NCBI GenBank assembly: GCA_040002735.1
Contig: JBDUDX010000259.1
Span: 1-7,925, forward strand
Reading direction: 5' to 3'
DNA: 7,925 nucleotides
DNA from: JADGOV01 sp040002735
GTDB lineage: Bacteria > Actinomycetota > Actinomycetes > JADGOV01
Positions 1 to 5,812 of the stretch are shown here, piece by piece. Every line of letters begins with the position of its first letter. Position 1 is the first letter of the stretch. The notes under the pieces are model-generated. The model was not told the origin of the DNA, searched no databases, and saw only the letters and a list, made by a program, of their open reading frames with translations. Position numbers and translations under genes: made by a program.

Positions 1-2
1 TG

Positions 3-75
3 CGCGCTCGGAGGGACTCGAACCCCCAACCTTCTGATCCGTAGTCAGATGCTCTGTCCGTTGAGCTACGAGCGC
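3..75 (-). tRNA. tRNA-Arg (anticodon ACG)
   Basis: Read on the minus strand this folds as a complete cloverleaf. The acceptor stem is GCGCTCG pairing with CGAGCGC, the anticodon stem is TCTGA/TCAGA around the loop CTACGGA (anticodon ACG), and the T-arm carries GGTTCGAGTCC. The discriminator base is G. The next bases read CA rather than CCA, so CCA appears not to be encoded, which is common in actinomycete tRNAs. ACG, with A34 normally deaminated to inosine, reads CGU/CGC/CGA arginine codons. Length is 73 nt without CCA. Confidence 0.96.
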
Positions 76-84
76 AGTTGAGTC

Positions 85-114
85 AGGATACCGGGGCGAC
101 CCGCCAGGCGCGAA
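85..114 (-). promoter_or_regulatory. Candidate promoter of tRNA-Arg
   Basis: On the minus strand a TATCCT hexamer (90 down to 85) lies about 10 bases before the mature tRNA 5' end at 75 and fits a -10 element. A weak TTCGCG (114-109) lies 18 bases further upstream as a possible -35. The -10 is reasonable; the -35 is poor, so this is tentative. Confidence 0.4.
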
Positions 115-141
115 CGCCAATCTGCCGGCGCCCTCTCACGA

Positions 142-158
142 GACGCTGAAGCAGCGTC
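142..158. promoter_or_regulatory. Perfect inverted repeat, possible operator
   Basis: GACGCTG (142-148) and CAGCGTC (152-158) are exact reverse complements around a 3-base centre, AAG. The dyad ends 3 bases before the presumed -10 (162-167) of the amidohydrolase gene, so it lies in the -10/-35 spacer, where a repressor would act. No T-run follows on either strand, which argues against an intrinsic terminator. The regulator is unknown. Confidence 0.4.
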
Positions 159-161
159 CGG

Positions 162-177
162 TAGCCTCCGGCGACCG
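162..177 (+). promoter_or_regulatory. Candidate leaderless promoter of the amidohydrolase gene
   Basis: TAGCCT (162-167) matches the actinobacterial TANNNT -10 pattern and lies 9 bases before the GTG at 177, so transcription would start at or next to the start codon. No Shine-Dalgarno sequence precedes this GTG, as expected for a leaderless mRNA. No clear -35 is visible. Confidence 0.4.
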
Positions 178-1292
178 TGACCACATCTCCGGACGTCCTG
201 CACCTCCGTGGCGTCGTACTGCCCGAGAGCGAGCACCGCGACCTATATCTCGTGGACGGCCGGGTGACCTACGAGCCGACCGCCACCGCCACCACGATCG
301 GCGAGGGCTGGATCGTCCCGGGCCTGGTGGACGCCCACTGCCACGTCGGCCTCGACCGTAACGGCGCAGTCGACAAGAGCACCCAGGAGGAGCAGGCCAC
401 AGCCGACCGGGACGCCGGCACCTTACTGATCCGGGACGCCGGCTCTCCGGCGGACACCCGCTGGATCGAGGACCGCGACGACCTGCCGCGCATCATCCGC
501 GCCGGCCGGCATCTGGCCCGCACCCGGCGGTACCTGCCTAACTACGGCCTGGAGCTTGAGCCGGACCAGCTCCCGAGAGCCGCCACAGAGCAGGCCAAAC
601 GAGGCGATGGCTGGGTGAAGATCGTCGGTGACTGGATCGACCGCGAGCGGGGCGACCTAGCTCCGTGCTGGCCGAACGAGACCGTCAAAGCCGCCATCGA
701 CGCCGCGCACGAAGCGGGCGCCCGGGTCACCACGCACGTCTTCGGTGAGGAGGGCGTACGCCAGTTTCTCGACGCCGGCGTGGACTGCATCGAACATGGC
801 ACCGGCCTCGATGACGACCTGATCGCCCTGATGGCCGAGCGCAGCATCGGCCTCGTGCCGACGCTGATCAACATCGATAGCTTTCCCAGTATCGCCGACG
901 CGGCGGCCGGCAAGTTCCCGACGTACGCCAGCCACATGAGGAACCTGCACACCGGCTCCAGAGCCGTGATCCGCCGGGCGTACGAGGCGGGCGTACCGAT
1001 CTACGCCGGCAGCGATGCCGGCGGCAGTCTGGCGCACGGGCTGGTCGGCCAGGAGATTTCGGCGCTGAACGCCGCCGGCCTGCCGACGCTCGACGCGCTC
1101 GCCGCCGGGTCCTGGCGAGCCCGCGTGTGGCTCGGGCTGCCAGGCCAACTCAGCGAGGGGTCCCCGGCCGACCTGGTGATCTATCCCGCAGACCCCCGCG
1201 AAGACATCGGCGTACTGGGGCATCCGGACTGCATCGTTCTCCGCGGCCGCGTGGTGCACCCCAGCCGAGAAATCAGTTCGCACAACGTGTGA
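177..1292 (+). CDS. Metal-dependent amidohydrolase family protein (imidazolonepropionase-like)
   Basis: This 371-residue cytosolic enzyme of the amidohydrolase superfamily hydrolyses an unidentified amide, cyclic imide or similar bond. The fold runs from a short beta-sandwich (residues 1-45) through the TIM-barrel core and back to a C-terminal beta-sandwich (about 325-365, including GSPADLVIY). The expected metal ligands are all visible: His54 and His56 (VDAHCHVG), Lys148 in GWVKIVGDW as the likely carbamylated bridging lysine, His187 (THVFGEE), His207 (CIEHGTG) and Asp280 (AGSDAGGS). Length and ligand spacing are normal for actinobacterial members of this group, so the gene looks intact. The GTG at 177 is the first in-frame start, has no ribosome binding site and lies just after a TANNNT element, suggesting leaderless translation. 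Neighbours give no pathway hint, so the substrate cannot be named. The family call is firm; a more specific name would be a guess. Confidence 0.9.
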   Translation: MTTSPDVLHLRGVVLPESEHRDLYLVDGRVTYEPTATATTIGEGWIVPGLVDAHCHVGLDRNGAVDKSTQEEQATADRDAGTLLIRDAGSPADTRWIEDRDDLPRIIRAGRHLARTRRYLPNYGLELEPDQLPRAATEQAKRGDGWVKIVGDWIDRERGDLAPCWPNETVKAAIDAAHEAGARVTTHVFGEEGVRQFLDAGVDCIEHGTGLDDDLIALMAERSIGLVPTLINIDSFPSIADAAAGKFPTYASHMRNLHTGSRAVIRRAYEAGVPIYAGSDAGGSLAHGLVGQEISALNAAGLPTLDALAAGSWRARVWLGLPGQLSEGSPADLVIYPADPREDIGVLGHPDCIVLRGRVVHPSREISSHNV

Positions 1293-1336
1293 CGCGGTTC
1301 GCGGGTGGTATATCGATCGTAACCAACCCCCTCAGC

Positions 1337-1342
1337 AAGGAG
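1337..1342 (+). promoter_or_regulatory. Ribosome binding site fixing the start at 1349
   Basis: AAGGAG lies 6 bases before the ATG at 1349. The reading frame is open from further upstream (1127), but that part overlaps the amidohydrolase gene. This strong site marks 1349 as the real start of the small gene. Confidence 0.8.
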
Positions 1343-1348
1343 AGCGTC

Positions 1349-1595
1349 ATGACCGAAACCGCGTACAACAGTGGCGGCATCCAGACCAAGGAGCACCTGG
1401 ACTGGACCGACCTGGGCAAGGAGATGTGGTCCTACCGCACCGGCAAGGGCGCGGCCATCGACTACAGCTTCGTGGACATGACCGTCGAGGTACCGCGGGA
1501 CCGGCCCCGAGGCGCCGCGCGCGAGCTGGCGGCTGAACGGAACACTGCGCATCACCACCCGGGACCGGGACAATGCCGGCGCGCTCGGCAGTTGA
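1349..1595 (+). pseudogene. Small conserved protein of unknown function, frameshifted
   Basis: A short gene begins at ATG 1349 with a strong AAGGAG site and reads as a plausible acidic small protein (MTETAYNSGG..., then DLGKEMWSYRTGKGAAIDYSF and VDMTVEVPRD). After VEVPRD the frame becomes Arg/Ala/His-rich nonsense. The +1 frame instead continues sensibly as GPEAPRASWRLNGTLRITT and DRDNAGALGS and stops at TGA 1593-1595. The span is 247 bases, 82 codons plus one. The break lies near 1498-1503 and is most simply a 2-base loss from a GACACC-like sequence (PRDTGPE restored) or a one-base gain. I recall similar roughly 80-residue actinobacterial hypothetical proteins, but no function is known to me. 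If the break is real, the product is disrupted; if it is a sequencing error, this is an intact small gene. The following gene starts at or near its stop codon. Confidence 0.65.
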
Positions 1596-2010
1596 CCGCC
1601 AGCCTGCAGGTGGAGGGCACCGTCGACCTTCGGGTTGACGGTGTCGCAGCCACCCTGACCGGACGCGGCCCCGCGCTCGTCCTCCGGTCCGACCAGCCCG
1701 GAGCGCTGATCGACGGACTCTCGGTCCGGCGGCCGGAGGTGTTGATGCGATCGGGGCCGCGCTGACCGAGGCCGGCCTCCGCGTGGTCGTCACCGGGCCG
1801 CGTGGCGATGTCATCACCCTGGGCGCGGGCATCCACTCCACGCTCGGCCGGCTCCTCGCCGGCTCTAGTCGAGCCCGTCTCGGCCGGCCAGCCGCGGTAC
1901 TGCCCATCGCTCGTGCCCGGCTGATGCGCCCGGCGTCAGGCCGAGCAGTGCTGCTCGGAGCGGCAACTGTGCTGGGCGTTCTCGTCGCCCGGCCCCGCCG
2001 CACCCGCTGA
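1592..2010 (+). pseudogene. Protein of unknown function with C-terminal membrane segment, frameshifted
   Basis: The first frame reads LTASLQVEGTVDLRVDGVAA through ALVLRSDQPGALIDGL and would run on to a stop at 1763-1765 in low-quality sequence. From about 1723 the frame shifted by -1 gives a coherent continuation (GPAAGGVDAIGAALTEAGL, then VVVTGPRGDVITLGAG and HSTLGRLLAG), ending in a hydrophobic stretch (AVLLGAATVLGVLVA) with a basic RPRRTR tail and TGA at 2008-2010. Total span is 419 bases, 139 codons plus two, so a single base loss near 1715-1725 would explain it. The start is uncertain: TTG 1592 overlaps the upstream stop (TTGA) and GTG 1610 is an alternative; neither has a good ribosome binding site. 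The tail suggests a protein anchored by its C-terminus to the inner face of the membrane, but I cannot name the family or function. Confidence 0.55.
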
Positions 2011-2050
2011 CGGCATCTCGGCCAACCGCCAGACTGGGCACTCCCGAGCG

Positions 2051-2057
2051 AAAGGAG
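2051..2057 (+). promoter_or_regulatory. Ribosome binding site of the FAD oxidoreductase
   Basis: AAAGGAG lies 6 bases before ATG 2064 and supports that start. No separate promoter is evident in the 53 bases after the preceding stop, so co-transcription with the broken genes upstream is possible. Confidence 0.75.
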
Positions 2058-2063
2058 TCCCGC

Positions 2064-3461
2064 ATGGACACCGAGTACGACGTCATCGTCATCGGCGGCG
2101 GCCCGGCCGGTGAAAACGCCGCCGGGCGCGCCGCCGCCGGGGGGCTCCGAACCGCGCTGGTCGAGTCGGAACTCGTCGGCGGCGAGTGCTCGTACTGGGG
2201 CTGCATCCCCAGCAAGACGCTGATCCGCCCGGGTGACGTGCTGGCTGCGGCCAGAAGAGTCCCCGGCGCGGCCGAGGCGGTCACCGGCGAACTCGACGTC
2301 GACGCGGCGTTCGCGCAGCGGGACTACATGACGAGCAACTGGCACGACGACGGCCAGTTGAGTTGGCTGGACGGCGAAGGCATCGCCTTCCTCCGCGGGG
2401 ATGGCCGGCTCATCGGCCCCCGTACGGTCGTGGTAACCAGCCCCGAGGGCACGACCACGATCACCGCCCGACGAGCCGTCGTACTGGCTACCGGTACCGG
2501 TCCGCTAATCCCGCCAGTACCGGGCCTGGCCGACATCAAGCCGTGGGACAACCGGGACGTTACCGGCGCCAAGTCGCTGCCGAAGCGGCTGCTCGTTCTC
2601 GGCGGTGGGGCGGTCGGCGCGGAGATGGCACAGGCGTTCCGGCGGTTCGGCTGCGAGGTGACCGTGATCGAGGGCGGCCCGCGGTTGCTCGGCCGCGAGG
2701 AGCCGTTCGCCGGCGAGGAGGTCCAGGACGCGTTCGAGACCGAGGGCATCACCGTGATCACCGGAGTTGCGCTGAGCGCCGCCCGCCGGGACGACGCCGA
2801 CGCCGTGGTCGCCACCCTCGCCGACGGCCGGGAGCTGGTCGGGGACGAGATGCTGGTCGCGGTCGGCCGCCGGCCCAAGACCGCCGACCTCGGACTTGAG
2901 TCCGTGGGCCTCACCCCTGGCAAGTACGTCGACGTCGACGACGCTTACCGCGCGGTCGGCGTGGAGGGTGACTGGCTGTACGCGGTGGGCGACGTCAACG
3001 GCCGGGCGCCGCTGACGCACATGGGCAAGTACCAGGCACGACTCGTCGGCGACATCCTCCTCGGCAAGCCTGTGCGCGACGCACCCACAGACCCGGCAGA
3101 TCAAGCCGCCGTTCCCCGGGTGACGTTCACCGATCCGCAGGTGTGCGCGGTTGGCCGTACCGAAGCTCAGGCCCGCGAGGCGGGGCTGGAGGTACGGGTG
3201 GTGAGCACGCCGACCGGCGGGGTGGCCGGCGCGTACACGCTCGGCAACGGCATCGCCGGCACCAGCCAACTGGTGATCGACGAGGCCCGAGGCGTGATCG
3301 TCGGCGCCACGTTTACCGGGCCGAGCATGCAGGAACTGCTGCACTCGGCGACCATCGCGATCGTTGGTGAGGTGCCGCTGACCCGCCTGTGGCACGCGGT
3401 GCCGTCGTTCCCGACGGTGAGCGAGGTGTGGCTGCGGCTGCTGGAGGCGTACGGGTTGTGA
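2064..3461 (+). CDS. FAD/NAD(P)-dependent disulfide oxidoreductase (Lpd/mercuric reductase superfamily)
   Basis: This 465-residue flavoenzyme is a class I pyridine nucleotide-disulfide oxidoreductase. It has an N-terminal FAD-binding Rossmann motif (IGGGPAGENAA, about 10-20), the redox-active disulfide motif GGECSYWGCIPSKTL with Cys42 and Cys47, the ATG motif (about 142-153), and an NAD(P) Rossmann motif LGGGAVGAE (179-187). Glu203 at the end of the second strand favours NADH. The second FAD motif is YAVGDVNGRAPLTH (306-319), and a C-terminal dimerisation domain follows. The C-terminus reads HAVPSFPTVSE: where Lpd and glutathione reductase have the catalytic His of HPT, this protein has Phe449, although Glu454 is retained. 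That argues against genuine dihydrolipoamide dehydrogenase; quinone or other electron-acceptor reduction is more likely, as in divergent actinobacterial homologues. No lipoyl dehydrogenase-complex genes or mer genes are nearby. The frame is intact, length is normal, and a strong ribosome binding site sets the start. Confidence 0.9.
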   Translation: MDTEYDVIVIGGGPAGENAAGRAAAGGLRTALVESELVGGECSYWGCIPSKTLIRPGDVLAAARRVPGAAEAVTGELDVDAAFAQRDYMTSNWHDDGQLSWLDGEGIAFLRGDGRLIGPRTVVVTSPEGTTTITARRAVVLATGTGPLIPPVPGLADIKPWDNRDVTGAKSLPKRLLVLGGGAVGAEMAQAFRRFGCEVTVIEGGPRLLGREEPFAGEEVQDAFETEGITVITGVALSAARRDDADAVVATLADGRELVGDEMLVAVGRRPKTADLGLESVGLTPGKYVDVDDAYRAVGVEGDWLYAVGDVNGRAPLTHMGKYQARLVGDILLGKPVRDAPTDPADQAAVPRVTFTDPQVCAVGRTEAQAREAGLEVRVVSTPTGGVAGAYTLGNGIAGTSQLVIDEARGVIVGATFTGPSMQELLHSATIAIVGEVPLTRLWHAVPSFPTVSEVWLRLLEAYGL

Positions 3462-3468
3462 GCCAAAC

Positions 3469-3512
3469 GGTCACCTGCGTGTAACCGCCGGCACCTTTCC
3501 GCGTCAACTGCG
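3469..3512 (+). promoter_or_regulatory. PHO-box-like array of four 11-base units
   Basis: Four consecutive 11-base units lie in exact phase: GGTCACCTGCG (3469), TGTAACCGCCG (3480), GCACCTTTCCG (3491) and CGTCAACTGCG (3502). Units 1 and 4 share 9 of 11 bases, and every unit ends in CG. Streptomyces PhoP boxes are direct repeats of 11 bases with a GTTCACC-like core; unit 1 matches that core at 6 of 7, units 2 and 4 at 4 of 7, and unit 3 poorly. The array ends 6 bases before a TACCTT -10 and precedes a secreted phosphoesterase, a classic type of PhoP target. The first two units can also be read as an imperfect inverted repeat (GGTCAC...GTGTAACC). Confidence 0.4.
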
Positions 3513-3518
3513 AGCGCG

Positions 3519-3524
3519 TACCTT
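3519..3524 (+). promoter_or_regulatory. Candidate -10 element of the phosphoesterase gene
   Basis: TACCTT fits TANNNT and lies about 45 bases before the start codon at 3570, leaving a leader of roughly 40 bases. The -35 position (about 3496-3501, TTTCCG) is weak and lies within the 11-base repeat array, as expected for an activator-dependent promoter. Confidence 0.4.
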
Positions 3525-3569
3525 CCCTCTCGGGCACCGGCACCCGGCCGGGCCACCGGAGGGAATGCC

Positions 3570-5306
3570 ATGCGCCGCAGGACCAGGAACCGCCTCCTCC
3601 CGCTGGGCGCCGCCGTGTTGGCGGCTGCCGCGGTCAACCTGGGCGCGGCCCAAGGCGCGGCAGCCGGATCGGCTGCAACGAACCCGGTGCTGGGGCACTA
3701 CCGGCACCTCGTCGTGATCTATGAGGAGAACCACAGCTTCGACAACCTGTACGGCGGCTGGGGCTCGGCGAACGGCCGGCCGGTTGACGGCCTGACGGAC
3801 GCCGACCCGACCAACACGCTGCAGGTGAAGCAGGACGGGCGGACGTACGCCTGCCTGCTCCAGAACGACGTCAACCTCGCGACACCGCCGCTCAGCGCGC
3901 GATGCACCGACGACGCCAGCGGCACCACGTTCGCCAGCCACTTCCCGAACCGGCCGTTCGCGATCGACGACTATGTCGAGCCGACCGACGCCACCTGCCC
4001 GCTGCCGGGCGGGTTCAGCTCCGTCCTCAAGGGCACCGGGCTGCCCGGCGGCTGCACCCGCGACCTGGTGCACCGGTTCTATCAGGAGCAGTACCAGCTC
4101 GACGGCGGGCGCCAGGACCGCTACACCACCGGGAGCGACGCGGTCGGGCTGACCCAGGGGTACTACCGGACTCAGAACCTGCCGATCTACCGGTATCTGC
4201 ACAGCCCGGGCGCGCCGAAGTACGTGATCGCGGACCGGTTCTTCCAGGGCGCGTTCGGCGGATCTTTCCTCAACCACCAGTACCTGGTGGCCGCCGCCGC
4301 CCCACCGTTCCCGGGAGCGGTCAACGACGGTTCGGGCACCGACCTGCATTCGGTCCTGGACGCCAACGGGTTCCCAAAGGCATACCCGCTCCACGCCCCG
4401 ACGACAGCCACCGTGAAAGATAGCCCGCTCACCCAGGCCTGCGGCCTGCCGACTACCAAGACGGGCGTCGCGTGCGGCGACTTCGCGGTGAACACGATCC
4501 AGCCGCAGTACCAGCCGTACACCCCGGGCACGCCGGACGCGAGCCGGCTGCCAGCGGTCGATGACCGGACGACGGCGAAGAACATCGGCGACCTGATGTC
4601 GATCAAGCGCGTCTCCTGGGCCTGGTACTCCGGCGGCTGGGACAACGCGGCCGGCAACGTCGGCGGCCCCGGCTGGACGAACGGCACCGCGGGTACCTGC
4701 GCCGACCCGCGCACGGTGACCGGCGCGACGTACCCGAACTGCCCGGATACCTCCTTCCAGTACCACCACCAGCCGCTGAACTACTTTGCCCGGTACGCCC
4801 CTGGCACGCCGGACCGGGCCGCGCACCTCAAGGACGAAAAGGCGTTCCTCGCCGCCGCCCGGCGTGGAGCGCTGCCGCAGGTCAGCTTCGTCAAGCCGAT
4901 CGGTGCGGAGAACGAGCACCCCGGGTACGCGAGTGAGAGTAACGGCAGCCGGCACCTGGTCACGCTGCTCAAGGCGATTGCAGCCGGCCCGCAGGCGAAG
5001 GACACGCTGGTCGTGGTGACCTACGACGAGTTCGGTGGCCAGTGGGACCACGTCTCCCCGCCCGGGCAGACCGCGGGCGGTCGGACCAACGGCGGCCCGC
5101 ACGACCTTTACGGACCCGGCACCCGGGTGCCGGCGCTGGTGATCAGCCCGTCGCTGCCGCACTCCGGCGTCGACTTCACCTCCCACGACACCACGTCGAT
5201 TCTGGCGACCATCTCCCGCGCGTACGGCCTGCCGGCGCTCACCCCTCGGTGCGCCGCGGTCAGCGATCTCCGCAGCGCGCTGCGGGCGGCGGGGGTGCGC
5301 CCGTAA
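3570..5306 (+). CDS. Secreted phosphoesterase, phospholipase C / AcpA acid phosphatase family
   Basis: This 578-residue exported hydrolase belongs to the phosphoesterase family that includes bacterial phospholipases C and Francisella AcpA, which cleave phosphate esters outside the cytoplasm. The N-terminus is a signal peptide: basic MRRRTRNR, a hydrophobic Ala/Leu core (10-29), and likely cleavage near AQGAAAG/SAA (about 28-36). The Arg-rich start is not a clean twin-arginine motif, so Sec or Tat export is undecided. Family motifs are all present: VVIYEENHSFDNLYG (48-62, metal ligands Glu53/Asn54), FFQGAFGGSFLNHQYL (224-239; Ser232 is a candidate nucleophile position by analogy with AcpA), ENEHPGY (447-453), VVTYDEFGGQWDHV (482-495) and HDTTSIL (539-545). 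Start ATG 3570 follows a good GGAGGGA site (3558-3564). A repeat array resembling a PHO box lies upstream. It ends 23 bases before the convergent MBL remnant. The reading frame is intact. Substrate (phospholipid versus small phosphomonoester) cannot be told from sequence. Confidence 0.92.
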   Translation: MRRRTRNRLLPLGAAVLAAAAVNLGAAQGAAAGSAATNPVLGHYRHLVVIYEENHSFDNLYGGWGSANGRPVDGLTDADPTNTLQVKQDGRTYACLLQNDVNLATPPLSARCTDDASGTTFASHFPNRPFAIDDYVEPTDATCPLPGGFSSVLKGTGLPGGCTRDLVHRFYQEQYQLDGGRQDRYTTGSDAVGLTQGYYRTQNLPIYRYLHSPGAPKYVIADRFFQGAFGGSFLNHQYLVAAAAPPFPGAVNDGSGTDLHSVLDANGFPKAYPLHAPTTATVKDSPLTQACGLPTTKTGVACGDFAVNTIQPQYQPYTPGTPDASRLPAVDDRTTAKNIGDLMSIKRVSWAWYSGGWDNAAGNVGGPGWTNGTAGTCADPRTVTGATYPNCPDTSFQYHHQPLNYFARYAPGTPDRAAHLKDEKAFLAAARRGALPQVSFVKPIGAENEHPGYASESNGSRHLVTLLKAIAAGPQAKDTLVVVTYDEFGGQWDHVSPPGQTAGGRTNGGPHDLYGPGTRVPALVISPSLPHSGVDFTSHDTTSILATISRAYGLPALTPRCAAVSDLRSALRAAGVRP

Positions 5307-5329
5307 CGGGGTCAGTGCCCGCGGCGGAC

Positions 5330-5812
5330 TCACTCGTCGTAGCCGCCGGCCTCGGCGCCGATCGTGGTGCTCTCGCCGTGGCCGGGGTGGACGACGGTTT
5401 CCGGCGGCAGGGTTAGCAGCCGCTCGCGGATCGAGGTCAGGATCGTCGGGAAGTCGCTGTACGACCGGCCGGTCGCACCCGGGCCGCCGGCGAACAGCGT
5501 GTCCCCCGCTGAACACCACGCCGAGCGCCGGTACCGTGAAGCAGACCGCGCCGGGCGCGTGTCCGGGGGTGTGCAGCGCGGTGACGTCCACTCCGGCCAC
5601 CTTGAGCAACTGCCCGTCCGCCAACTCGCCGGACGGCAAAGCTTCCGGATGGGTGAGATCTCAGAGCACCCGGTCCGCCGGATGCAGCAGCACGGGCGCT
5701 TGTGGCAGCGGCGAGCTCCGGTGCGGCGTCCACGTGATCGCTGTGCGCGTGAGTGCAGGCGATGGCGACCACCCGCCGGCCGCCAACGGCAGCGATTCGA
5801 TCCGCGGCTCAC
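5330..5812 (-). pseudogene. Degraded MBL-fold hydrolase, partner gene of mscR
   Basis: All hallmarks of a metallo-beta-lactamase-fold hydrolase survive, but in different frames. Frame one: VVAIACTHAHSDHVDAAPEL (zinc motif HxHxDH at 5751-5734). After a shift near 5692-5698: VLLHPADRVL, an in-frame TGA (5663-5661) where the family has Trp, then DLTHPEALPSGELADGQLL and ALHTPGHAPGAVCF. After a second shift in a run of five G (5507-5503): GDTLFAGGPGATG, SYSDFPTIL, TVVHPGHGEST, ending at TGA 5332-5330. A GTG at 5812 overlaps the mscR stop, but only about 16 codons separate it from the zinc motif region, whereas homologues have about 50-60, so an N-terminal segment has been lost and the frame changed. 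Actinobacterial homologues (about 205-210 residues, for example the gene next to M. tuberculosis mscR) follow mscR and are thought to act on the S-formylmycothiol product. Four or more lesions make a functional product very unlikely. Confidence 0.88.

Noticed and set aside
163..170. AGCCTCCG, also present in the tRNA-Ser acceptor end, as a possible attachment-site copy
   Set aside because: Only 8 bases match and the identity stops before CCA; no integrase is present. This is within chance for GC-rich DNA.
1309..1314. TATATC as a -10 element for the gene at 1349
   Set aside because: Position is acceptable, but no -35 is visible and the AT-rich patch (TATATCGATCG) is short; too weak to annotate.
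5307..5329. Possible bidirectional terminator between the convergent phosphoesterase and MBL remnant
   Set aside because: The 23-base gap shows no stem-loop or T-tract that I can support.
3504..5639. 711-codon open frame on the minus strand across the phosphoesterase gene
   Set aside because: It is Arg/Ala/Gly/Val-rich antisense of a well-supported gene. Only its extreme start (5639 to about 5508) is meaningful, being the middle frame of the broken MBL gene.
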